DNA of 51,539 nucleotides from an uncultured Spirochaetaceae bacterium (GCA_944392985.1 CALXYL010000015.1:1-51539), one strand, 5' to 3'. Counted from the stretch's first letter, positions 1 through 7,983 are shown. Notes: generated from the sequence alone by a model not told the origin. Program-made: numbers and translations.

Positions 1-127
1 TCCGCATCATGTTCGAGAGCCGCAAGCCTCTTCTCGTATATAGATCTCAGAAATCACACAATTTTCTGAACTGATTCGAAAAAATTTCGGAAAATGCCGT
101 TTTTTATACTAATATGAGAGAAAGCCC

Positions 128-219
128 AAAATAAAACCACCCTAAGGTGGTTGTTCCCAACAGCGGGAGCCCTAACGGGCAGTTTGAACATGTTTTTGTT
201 TGGACATGATATGTTACGC
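128..219 (-). ncRNA. tracrRNA of the type II-A CRISPR system
   Basis: Trans-activating RNA needed for crRNA maturation and Cas9 loading. On the minus strand, positions 217-198 read GTAACATATCATGTCCAAAC. The last six bases pair with the repeat start GTTTGG, ATGT faces the repeat's GA as an asymmetric bulge, and GTAACATATC pairs with the repeat's GATATGTTAC. This lower stem, 2/4 bulge and upper stem match the S. pyogenes architecture. Downstream come three hairpins: GCCC-GTTA-GGGC (180-169), TCCC-GCTGTT-GGGA (168-155) and AACCACC-TTAG-GGTGGTT (152-135), the last followed by TTATTTT, a Rho-independent terminator. Position upstream of cas9 and opposite strand are as in known II-A loci. The 5' end is not fixed by sequence; a TATAAT on the minus strand at 277-272 would start the RNA near 265. 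Confidence 0.9.
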
Positions 220-252
220 TTTGATTGTGGAGCAGAAGGAGGAAAACGTCAA

Positions 253-3200
253 GTGGATAAACTGAAGCCTTATTATATTGGATTGGATTGCGGAACAGAA
301 TCAGTGGGTTATGCCGTAACGGATACGGAATATAATGTTCTGAAATTCCGTGGAAGGTCCATGTGGGGATCGCATGTGTTCGATGAAGCAAAGACCGCTG
401 CAGAGCGACGTGTATTCAGAGCTGCACGCCGTAGAAGTGCAAGGAAGAGAGAGCGCATCAGGCTTGTTCAGAGTCTCTTTGCCGAAGAAATATACAAAGT
501 CGATCCTCTGTTCTTCCAGCGACTCAATGACAGCGCATATTATGCAGAGGATAAAAGGGAAAAACAGAATAATTCGCTTTTCAATGATCCTTGCTTCAAG
601 GATAAGGATTTCTTTAGGAAATATCCAACGATATTCCATTTAAGGGATTCTTTATACAAGGGTGATATTCCTAATGATCCAAGGCTCCTTTATCTGGCTA
701 TTCATCATATTGTGAAGAATAGAGGACATTTTCTGTTTTCTGTCAGCGATGATTTTCAATCTGTAATGGACATCAAGCCCTTGCTGGATGAGATCGCTGA
801 TGTATCTGAAGCGGTTTATGATGGTAGGACTTTCTCTTTTGTCGATTGCGATGGAATCATGGATGGGCTTTCAGAAAAGCAGAAATCAAAGCGTAAGGAT
901 ATTCTTAAGCAGTTTATTCAGTTTGAGGATTCAAAAATACAGTCATCTATGGTTTCGTTGCTTTGTGGAAGCAAGGTTTCGCTGGAAAAACTCTTTGATA
1001 ATGAATCATATTCTGATCTTTCTCCGGTAGAATTCGGAAATAATTCGTTTGAGGAAAAAGTACTTCCGGAGCTGGAAGGAACGCTTTCTGATGATGAATA
1101 TCGTTTGATTGTGCTCTCAAAAGGCGTATATGACTGGGGTCGCCTTGCTGGAATAATGGCAGGCCTCAAGAATATTTCATCTGCTAAAGTCAATCAATTT
1201 GAAGAGAATAAGAAGGACCTTGCTAGGTTGAAGCGAGCTGTTAAACTTCATTCATCGGCTGATTATGATAACTTCTTCCACAAGGAAGGGGATGGAAATT
1301 TCTCTTCATATATTGGCACCATCCATAACAATGGTAAATCAAAATGTGTTGGGAAACGGACGACTATCGATGAGTTCTACAAGAAGATTAAGAAGCTGAT
1401 TGGTGAATCTCCAGAGGATGACGATTCAAAAACAATAATGGAGAAAATAAGCGAAGGGACATTCCTTCCCCTTCTGATTTCCTTCCGGAACAGCGTGATT
1501 CCATATCAGGTGAACAAGGCTGAGATGGATGTGATTCTGGAAAATGCTTCAGCTACATTCCCATTCCTGAAGGAAGTAGATGAAACGGGACTGAATGTTA
1601 TTCAGAAGCTCGATGAAATCATCAAATTCAGGATTCCTTATTATATCGGGCCAGTAGGCCGGAATGATAAAACAGTGAGTGGATGGGCTGTCAGGAAGAA
1701 GGATGGCAAGATACTTCCTTGGAATATGAAGGAAATGATTGATGAGGAATCCTCTGCAGAGGAATTCATCAAGCGAATGACGAATAAATGCACATACCTT
1801 CCTGGAGAGGATGTCCTTCCGTTTAATTCCATTCTTTATTCTAGATATCTTGTCCTGAATGAACTGAATAATGTGCGCGTAAATGGGAATCTTCTGACAG
1901 TTGAGCAAAAGCAGCGTATTTATTCCGGGCTTTTCATGGATCAGCGTAATGTTACTATCAGTAAACTCCGGGAGTTTATGAGAACAGAGGGGTGGTATCA
2001 TAAGGGCGATCCAATGGAAATAACCGGTATTGACGGTTCTTTGAAAGCCTCATTGTCGTCCTATCATGATTTCAAGCCTTGGATTGATAGCAAGCAACTG
2101 AAGATTTCCGATGTTGAGCGGATAATCAAGTGGCTGACTGTTTTCTCTGATGGCGGGGATATGGCTGAACGGAAGATCAGGGGTTCTTTTGGCAATATTC
2201 TCAATAAGGAGGATATAAGAAGGATCTCCAGATTGCATTATTCAGGTTGGGGTAGACTCTCGGAGAGGTTCCTTACAGGCTTGTATCATCAGGATGCCTC
2301 GACAGGGGAATTGAAGAATATAATCAATTTGCTTTGGGAAACACAGAATAACCTTATGCAGCTTCTTAGCTATGATTATGATTTCCATGAGCAGCTTGAG
2401 AATAATGAGAAGATTGAGAGGATTGATTACAGTATAGTCGAGGGACTTTATGTTTCGCCGTCGGTTAAGCGTCAGATATGGCAGACATTGAAGATTGTTG
2501 ATGAGCTTTCTCATATCATGAAGCGACCACCGTGCAAGATCTTCATTGAAGTGACAAGGGAAAAGAAAGGTGGGAGGACTGTATCCAGGAAAAACGATCT
2601 CCTTTCAAAGCTGAAGAACCATAACAAGGATCTTGATGAAAATGAGAAGAGTATACTGGAAGCGTTGGAATCTGAATCAGAGACTGATATAAGCCGTCGC
2701 GATAAACTGTATCTTTATTTTACGCAGCTTGGGAAATGCATGTACTCTGGAAAGCCGATTAATATCAGTGAACTGGGGAATACGGATATCTATGATATTG
2801 ATCATATATATCCCTTCTCAAAAAGCGGGGACGATTCGTTGACAAATCGTGTTCTGGTACTGAAGGAAATCAATGGGAGGAAGTCTGACACGTACCCCAT
2901 TGAGGATTCAATACGTCACAATATGAAACCTTTCTGGGAGAAGCTATGTCGCATGGAGCTTATTCCTCCTGAGAAGCTGAAGAGGCTTGAGCGATGTGCA
3001 CCGCTGTCTGAGGAAGATGAAAAAGGATTCATTGCTAGACAGCTTGTCGAGACAAGCCAGTCAGCAAAGGCTACTGCCGATGTTCTAAAGCGCTATTTTG
3101 GAGGGGATACCCAGATTATCTATTCCAAAGCACGGCCTGTTTCTGATTTCCGTGATGAGTTTGGTTTTATCAAGTTGAGGCCACTTAATAATCTTCATCA

Positions 3201-4302
3201 TGCAAAAGATGCTTACCTGAATATAGTTGTAGGCAATGTCTATGACACCAAATATAGGCGGGGATATCTAGAGAAAAGCGATAGGGCAGGTTTGAAATAC
3301 AACCTTACTAAACCATTCGCGGCTGATGTTGGATCTGCTTGGATTGCTGGAGATTATGGAACGATTGCTACGGTAAGAAAGCAGATGGCAAAGAATGATA
3401 TCCAGTATACAAAGCAGTCACTCGAGAGACATGGAGCGCTATTTGATCAAATGCCAGTAGCTGCGGGACGCAAGAACGGGGCTCTTCCTCGAAAAGGAGC
3501 AGATCCTGTATTGCTTAAGAAGCTGGAAACCTCTGATGACAAGGAAGCTGTAATTGCTGAGTGGACAGGAAAGTATGGTGGATACAATAACCTGTCAACT
3601 GCGTATTTTGCTTTGATCCGGCATAGGGAGAAGAAGAACAAAGTGGTTTCATTCATCCCGATAAGCATGATTGCAGCTGCTGAAATCAAGGATAAGGCAG
3701 ACCTCCTGTCCTATTGCCGCAATAAACTGAAGAAGGTTGATCCAGAGATCATCCGCGAGAAGGTTCTGATGAACACGATGATATCCATAGATGGGTATAA
3801 GTTCTTCATTACAGGTAAAGATTCTGGAGGTTCTCGCTTTACACTGGAGTCGTGTATTCCCCTGCTGTTCAATGACGAGATCACTGAGAAGCTGAAGAAG
3901 GTGTGTAAATTCCTTGAAAGGCGTAAGCAGGATCGTGATCTGCGGGTGGATGAGAAGCATGATGGTATTTCCCTGGAGGGGAATCTGCTCATTTATGATG
4001 CTTTCACTGAAAAGGCACAGCTGCCGATTTTCCAGAAACGGCCTAGTTGTCAGAGTGCGTTGATTATTTCTGGAAGGGAGGGTTTCCAGATGTTATCATT
4101 GGAAAATCAGTGCCTGCTTATTTCAAACTTGCTTCTCTATTTTGGGATGGGTGGCGGTAAGGCGGATTTAAGTCTGATCGGAGGATCAAAAAATGCCGGT
4201 GTTTTAGTCTGTAGTGCAGTGTTCAAAGGAAACAAGCCTCTTTGCATCTATGACTGCAGTGTAACCGGCCTTTATGTAAAGGAGCAGGAAATCATGGTAT
4301 GA
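253..4302 (+). CDS. cas9: CRISPR-associated endonuclease Cas9 (type II-A)
   Basis: RNA-guided double-strand DNA endonuclease of 1349 aa. The GTG at 253 is chosen because GAAGGAGG at 235-242 sits 10 nt upstream and the protein then starts VDKLKPYYIGLD, the normal N-terminus; the longer reading from 151 translates tracrRNA DNA. RuvC-I is YYIGLDCGTESVGYAV with D12; an arginine-rich bridge helix follows at about 52-77. RuvC-II is IFIEVTR with E766. The HNH motif is DIDHIYP with D850, H851 and N865. RuvC-III is NLHHAKDAYLN with H983 and D986. All catalytic residues are present, so the nuclease looks intact. Its stop overlaps the cas1 start (ATGA), so the operon is translationally coupled. The coding DNA is AT-rich compared with genes after 7980, suggesting acquisition by transfer. 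The PAM cannot be read from the sequence. Confidence 0.97.
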   Translation: MDKLKPYYIGLDCGTESVGYAVTDTEYNVLKFRGRSMWGSHVFDEAKTAAERRVFRAARRRSARKRERIRLVQSLFAEEIYKVDPLFFQRLNDSAYYAEDKREKQNNSLFNDPCFKDKDFFRKYPTIFHLRDSLYKGDIPNDPRLLYLAIHHIVKNRGHFLFSVSDDFQSVMDIKPLLDEIADVSEAVYDGRTFSFVDCDGIMDGLSEKQKSKRKDILKQFIQFEDSKIQSSMVSLLCGSKVSLEKLFDNESYSDLSPVEFGNNSFEEKVLPELEGTLSDDEYRLIVLSKGVYDWGRLAGIMAGLKNISSAKVNQFEENKKDLARLKRAVKLHSSADYDNFFHKEGDGNFSSYIGTIHNNGKSKCVGKRTTIDEFYKKIKKLIGESPEDDDSKTIMEKISEGTFLPLLISFRNSVIPYQVNKAEMDVILENASATFPFLKEVDETGLNVIQKLDEIIKFRIPYYIGPVGRNDKTVSGWAVRKKDGKILPWNMKEMIDEESSAEEFIKRMTNKCTYLPGEDVLPFNSILYSRYLVLNELNNVRVNGNLLTVEQKQRIYSGLFMDQRNVTISKLREFMRTEGWYHKGDPMEITGIDGSLKASLSSYHDFKPWIDSKQLKISDVERIIKWLTVFSDGGDMAERKIRGSFGNILNKEDIRRISRLHYSGWGRLSERFLTGLYHQDASTGELKNIINLLWETQNNLMQLLSYDYDFHEQLENNEKIERIDYSIVEGLYVSPSVKRQIWQTLKIVDELSHIMKRPPCKIFIEVTREKKGGRTVSRKNDLLSKLKNHNKDLDENEKSILEALESESETDISRRDKLYLYFTQLGKCMYSGKPINISELGNTDIYDIDHIYPFSKSGDDSLTNRVLVLKEINGRKSDTYPIEDSIRHNMKPFWEKLCRMELIPPEKLKRLERCAPLSEEDEKGFIARQLVETSQSAKATADVLKRYFGGDTQIIYSKARPVSDFRDEFGFIKLRPLNNLHHAKDAYLNIVVGNVYDTKYRRGYLEKSDRAGLKYNLTKPFAADVGSAWIAGDYGTIATVRKQMAKNDIQYTKQSLERHGALFDQMPVAAGRKNGALPRKGADPVLLKKLETSDDKEAVIAEWTGKYGGYNNLSTAYFALIRHREKKNKVVSFIPISMIAAAEIKDKADLLSYCRNKLKKVDPEIIREKVLMNTMISIDGYKFFITGKDSGGSRFTLESCIPLLFNDEITEKLKKVCKFLERRKQDRDLRVDEKHDGISLEGNLLIYDAFTEKAQLPIFQKRPSCQSALIISGREGFQMLSLENQCLLISNLLLYFGMGGGKADLSLIGGSKNAGVLVCSAVFKGNKPLCIYDCSVTGLYVKEQEIMV
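272..277 (-). promoter_or_regulatory. Candidate -10 box for the tracrRNA, inside the cas9 5' coding region
   Basis: The minus strand reads a perfect TATAAT at 277-272, within the codons for Y7-Y8-I9 of Cas9. Initiation would fall near 265, giving about 48 nt before the anti-repeat. The -35 region 17 bp upstream (TTCTGT, 300-295) is poor, so this is an inference from position and the -10 match only. Confidence 0.4.
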
Positions 4303-5171
4303 GCTGGCGTGTTGTCGTTATCAGTTCGCGGGCAAGGCTTGAGGTTAAGCTAGGATATCTTGTCATTAGAGGAACAGAGACTAAACGTGTGCTTCTTGAT
4401 GAGATTTCGGTTCTTCTGATCGAGAATACTGGCTGTGTATTGTCTCTTGCCTTGCTTGATGCCATGAGAGAAAGGAAGATTGCTGTAATATTCTGTGATT
4501 CTTTCCACAATCCGGGATCGCAGGTTCTTCCATTTTATGGCAGTCATGACTCAAGTGACCGTCTGCATATGCAGATTGCATGGAAGAAAGAAGCAAAGGA
4601 TCTTGTATGGGCAGAACTGGTGCGGGGGAAAATCCGGAATCAGGCAATAGTTCTCAAAAGACATCATTGTGGAGATGATTGGCAAAGGGTTCTTGCATAT
4701 GCAGAAGAGGTTCTTCCTGGGGATTCAACGAATCGGGAAGCTCATGCCGCTAAGGTTTATTTCAATGCTTTACTGGGGCATAGGTTCTCCAGAAATATTG
4801 ATTCTTTTATCAATGAAGCTCTGAACTATGGTTATTCAATTATTCTTTCGGTTGTGAATAGGGCTATTGTAGCAAGTGGATATCTTACTCAGCTCGGCAT
4901 CTTTCATCATAATGTCTATAACCATTTTAATTTGGGGTCAGACATAATGGAACCCTTCCGACCTGTTGTCGATGAACATGTGTTGTCTCTTCCTTTGGAA
5001 GAGGAGCTTACACATGATGCGAAGATGCAGATAGTAAGCCTCTTGAATAAAGAGATTGCAATCAAAGGAATGAGAACAACGTTGCTGAATGGTATTGGCA
5101 TATTCGTCAGGAGTGTGCTTGAAGCGGTAGAGAATTGCAATCCAGCAATGATAGCAGCATATGAGGCATAG
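4299..5171 (+). CDS. cas1: CRISPR-associated endonuclease/integrase Cas1
   Basis: Integrase of the Cas1-Cas2 complex that inserts new spacers at the leader end of the array; 290 aa, normal for type II. Expected active-site residues are visible: E147 in NREAHAAKVYF, H203/H204 in GIFHHN, and the acidic motif DIMEPFRPVVD with E218. The beta-rich N-terminal half (about 1-80) and helical C-terminal half follow the usual order. The start ATG overlaps the cas9 stop by 4 nt, and cas2 begins 5 nt after the cas1 stop. Base composition is AT-rich like cas9. Confidence 0.97.
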   Translation: MSWRVVVISSRARLEVKLGYLVIRGTETKRVLLDEISVLLIENTGCVLSLALLDAMRERKIAVIFCDSFHNPGSQVLPFYGSHDSSDRLHMQIAWKKEAKDLVWAELVRGKIRNQAIVLKRHHCGDDWQRVLAYAEEVLPGDSTNREAHAAKVYFNALLGHRFSRNIDSFINEALNYGYSIILSVVNRAIVASGYLTQLGIFHHNVYNHFNLGSDIMEPFRPVVDEHVLSLPLEEELTHDAKMQIVSLLNKEIAIKGMRTTLLNGIGIFVRSVLEAVENCNPAMIAAYEA

Positions 5172-5175
5172 ATTC

Positions 5176-5481
5176 ATGAGGACATTCGTATTCTTTGATC
5201 TACCTGTTCTGACTTCTTCTGATCGAAGAGCATATAGAAAATTCCGGACTTTTCTTATTAAGTCAGGTTTCATAATGCTTCAGGAATCCGTTTATTCAAA
5301 ACTTTCGCTTAATGCAACTGCTGCAGAAACAGTTGAGGATCTGGTTAGAAGCAATGCGCCGGAAAAGGGGCTCATCCAGCTGCTTACGGTAACAGAAAAG
5401 CAGTATGCCGCAATGAAGTTCATCGCAGGAGAGTTTTCTTCCGAGTATATTACCAGTTCGGAGAGAATGATTATCATATGA
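5176..5481 (+). CDS. cas2: CRISPR-associated protein Cas2
   Basis: Small ferredoxin-fold partner of Cas1 in spacer integration; 101 aa from this start. The ATG at 5176 is preferred over the one at 5161 because the protein then begins MRTFVFFDLP, the typical Cas2 first strand with its conserved Asp (D8), and because GAGG at 5163-5166 lies 9 nt upstream. The stop overlaps the csn2 start codon (ATGA). It forms one operon with cas9, cas1 and csn2. Confidence 0.93.
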   Translation: MRTFVFFDLPVLTSSDRRAYRKFRTFLIKSGFIMLQESVYSKLSLNATAAETVEDLVRSNAPEKGLIQLLTVTEKQYAAMKFIAGEFSSEYITSSERMIII

Positions 5482-6155
5482 AGCTGGTTCACCCTGATTA
5501 CGAATATCAAATTAATCTTGATGAAGGAGCGAGTGTTACGATCGAATTTGATGATCCGCGCCTTTTCCGCAGATTCGCAATGGAATTACTCGCACAAAGC
5601 AAAGGAGAAGATGGAGCATTTGTTCTTTCTGAAAAAGGGAAGGAAATACCTTTGGAGAATCATCTGATAGTCATTACGGATATTCTTGCTTTTGATATTG
5701 ATGACAAGAGAGTTGCGAACAAGATCCAAACGATGTTGAAATCATTTGTTATATCAGAAGATATGTTTGAAGAAACCCGAGGAATCATTTCAAATCTATC
5801 CGGATACGCAGAGAAGGTAGTCGATGGCTTTCAGTTCCCGATTTGCTATCAGGAACCAGATGCAAATTCCTTGGTGAAGCTGCTTTCTTTCCACCTTGTT
5901 TATGACTATCAGACAGAAATGGAAAGATTGATTGAATTCATAAAGGTTTTGAATGAAGTCTGTGGGATTAATATCTTCATATTGTTGAATATGCATTCAT
6001 ATTTTTCCGAAGCGGAAATCAATGCATTCCTACAAGATTGCCATATTGCTGGATACTCAATGATTCTTCTGGAAACTGGAAATTTTATTAAATCTGAACC
6101 AACAGGGCCATTCGGCAAAGCAATCATCGATGAAGATGGATTTGAGATATTCTAG
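5478..6155 (+). CDS. csn2: CRISPR-associated protein Csn2 (type II-A signature)
   Basis: Csn2 forms a tetrameric ring that slides on DNA ends and is needed for spacer acquisition in type II-A systems. This is a 225-aa protein in the canonical place, last in the operon and directly before the leader, with ATGA overlap with cas2. Family-like segments are the N-terminal beta strand region beginning MKLVHPDYEYQI, and NIFILLNMHSYFSEAEINAF followed by GYSMILLETG near the C-terminus. The length fits the short Csn2 form known from S. pyogenes. The call is supported by context as well as sequence; the family is divergent. It defines the locus as II-A rather than II-B or II-C. Confidence 0.9.
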   Translation: MKLVHPDYEYQINLDEGASVTIEFDDPRLFRRFAMELLAQSKGEDGAFVLSEKGKEIPLENHLIVITDILAFDIDDKRVANKIQTMLKSFVISEDMFEETRGIISNLSGYAEKVVDGFQFPICYQEPDANSLVKLLSFHLVYDYQTEMERLIEFIKVLNEVCGINIFILLNMHSYFSEAEINAFLQDCHIAGYSMILLETGNFIKSEPTGPFGKAIIDEDGFEIF

Positions 6156-6212
6156 TTGCCATACATTCTTGGATCAAATTGTTGAAAACATGCATTTTAA
6201 GTAATTGCAGAG
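6156..6212 (+). promoter_or_regulatory. CRISPR leader
   Basis: A 57-bp AT-rich stretch between the csn2 stop and the first repeat, the expected place for the leader that carries the pre-crRNA promoter and directs integration. TTGGAT (6169) and TTGTTG (6179) are possible -35 elements with TTTTAAGTAAT downstream, but no convincing promoter pair can be fixed. The leader ends ATTGCAGAG against repeat 1. The decayed repeat at the far end of the array supports this end as the leader side. Confidence 0.7.
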
Positions 6213-7825
6213 GTTTGGGAGATATGTTACATCTGAGGTATCTCAAACCGACTCTGCTTCCTGCATTAGCTCCGTTGTGTTTGGGAGATATGTTACATCT
6301 GAGGTATCTCAAACGGCGGCTACTGCGGCCTGTTCTGCTGGAGCGTTTGGGAGATATGTTACATCTGAGGTATCTCAAACGTTTCTTCTTCTGATTTTGA
6401 CATCGGTCGTGTTTGGGAGATATGTTACATCTGAGGTATCTCAAACTTCAGAATCAGGGCGAAAAGTGCTTTTATCGTTTGGGAGATATGTTACATCTGA
6501 GGTTTCTCAAACAGTCACGACAGGGAACCTCAACGATATGAGGTTTGAGAGATATGTTACATCTGAGGTATCTCAAACCAGCTGTTTGTTTCTGGTGTTG
6601 ATGCTACGGTTTGGGAGATATGTTACATCTGAGGTATCTCAAACCGGCTCAGGTCCAGTTAGCGGGGACCGTCGGTTTGGGAGATATGTTACATCTGAGG
6701 TATCTCAAACAAGCTCTCCCGCGAGCAGTCTCTCGATGATGTTTGGGAGATATGTTACATCTGAGGTATCTCAAACCCAAGGTATCACCATACTCACCAC
6801 AGGCGTGTTTGGGAGATATGTTACATCTGAGGTATCTCAAACGTATCAATGATGCGTAATGGTTTGACCGCTGTTTGGGAGATATGTTACATCTGAGGTA
6901 TCTCAAACAAGAATAAATTTGGTCAGGTAATGCTTGCTGTTTGGGAGATATGTTACATCTGAGGTATCTCAAACTCTGTCCTTCATTGTCATGTTGTCAA
7001 TTCTGTTTGGGAGATATGTTACATCTGAGGTATCTCAAACCGAAAGAACCATATAAAACACCATCACCGGGTTTGGGAGATATGTTACATCTGAGGTATC
7101 TCAAACTTTGACTATGTAGCTCGTGAAGGTGTCCTGGTTTGGGAGATATGTTACATCTGAGGTATCTCAAACTTTTTTCGGGCCATATTGCACTGACTTG
7201 ATGTTTGGGAGATATGTTACATCTGAGGTATCTCAAACAAAAATATCATAAATTATCAAAAATTTCTTGTTTGGGAGATATGTTACATCTGAGGTATCTC
7301 AAACTAACGATTTTTCATTAAAGTCTTGCGAAAGGTTTGGGAGATATGTTACATCTGAGGTATCTCAAACACGGCTCAGGCCCAGTGAGCGGGGGCCATC
7401 GGTTTGGGAGATATGTTACATCTGAGGTATCTCAAACGCCTTCCTTGCTAACTTCGGTGATTACGTTGTTTGGGAGATATGTTACATCTGAGGTATCTCA
7501 AACGTGCCACAGCCTTCATAGATGGGCGAACATGTTTGGGAGATATGTTACATCTGAGGTATCTCAAACTTCGGCACCAAACTTGAGAATCTGAGCATTG
7601 TTTGGGAGATATGTTACATCTGAGGTATCTCAAACGGCCGACACAGAACACAGCGAGATCATTGCGTTTGGGAGATATGTTACATCTGAGGTATCTCAAA
7701 CGTCTGTAGGTTTTAACCACCTTCGACACCAGTTTGGGAGATATGTTACATCTGAAGTATCTCAAACTGCATTGACTTGATATCAATATTGCCCGTTGTT
7801 TGGGAGGATATATTATATCTGAAGT
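6213..7825 (+). CRISPR. Type II-A CRISPR array: 24 repeats plus a decayed terminal repeat, 24 spacers
   Basis: The repeat is 36 bp, beginning GTTTGGGAGATATGTTACAT and ending CTGAGGTATCTCAAAC. Starts run every 66 bp from 6213 to 7335, then 7402 and every 66 bp to 7732. Spacers are 30 nt except spacer 18 (7371-7401), which is 31 nt. Single-base variants occur in repeat 5 (6477, GGTTTCTC), repeat 6 (6543, GTTTGAGAG) and repeat 24 (7732, CTGAAGTAT). Repeat 25 (7798-7825) is badly decayed, marking the trailer end. The orientation (GTTTGGGAG first, CAAAC last) agrees with the tracrRNA pairing. The ends GTTTG..GAGATA and TATCTCAAAC are nearly inverted, so the repeat can also fold on itself. Long ORFs here that repeat GRYVTSEVSQT or LRYLRCNISPK are translations of the array, not genes. 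Confidence 0.99.
7798..7825 (+). repeat. Decayed terminal CRISPR repeat
   Basis: Reads GTTTGGGAGGATATATTATA and then TCTGAAGT: one inserted base and several substitutions against the consensus, with no match after 7825. This is the usual sign of the old, trailer end of an array. It also shares the G-to-A change at CTGAAGT with the preceding repeat 24, so that change probably predates their separation. Confidence 0.85.
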
Positions 7826-7848
7826 CAAGAGTCTCTGTGCTTTAATCC

Positions 7849-7983
7849 TCAGTTGATGGATTGCATTGCAGATGTTACAGCATCAGCGAGGTTAGGAGCC
7901 ACTTGGTGCCGCACAGCTTTCTTGGCCTGGTGGATTGCAGCTGCAGCATCATATGCTAGGGGCTTAACTTGCGTGGCTTTCAT
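7849..7983 (-). CDS. Candidate small protein, 44 aa, coupled to the ABC-F gene
   Basis: An ATG at 7983 overlaps the stop codon of the ABC-F gene (ATGA) and opens 44 codons to a TGA at 7851-7849. The start is preceded by the purine-rich GGCGGGAGA. The product starts MKATQVKPLAYDAAAAIHQA, is alanine-rich, basic in the middle (KKAVRHQ) and looks helical and soluble. No family is recognised. The region between the CRISPR trailer (7825) and the ABC-F stop is otherwise empty. Support is the start-stop overlap, the clean reading frame and the sensible composition; it could still be chance. Confidence 0.45.
   Translation of the reverse strand: MKATQVKPLAYDAAAAIHQAKKAVRHQVAPNLADAVTSAMQSIN

Noticed and set aside
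1-127. A possible cas9 promoter (TATACT at 105-110) or a gene end in the first 127 bases
   Set aside because: No matching -35 is visible and no reading frame of interest is present; nothing can be supported here.
151-252. An N-terminal extension of Cas9 beginning MFPTAG
   Set aside because: It covers tracrRNA sequence, lacks a ribosome site at 151, and the GTG at 253 has a strong one.
253-6155. Type II-C or II-B assignment
   Set aside because: A Csn2-like gene follows cas2 and there is no Cas4; Cas9 is also of II-A length.
6205-7828. Long ORFs on both strands with repeated GRYVTSEVSQT or LRYLRCNISPK units, resembling repeat proteins
   Set aside because: They are translations of the CRISPR repeats. 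The 66-bp unit is a multiple of three, so frames stay open through the array.
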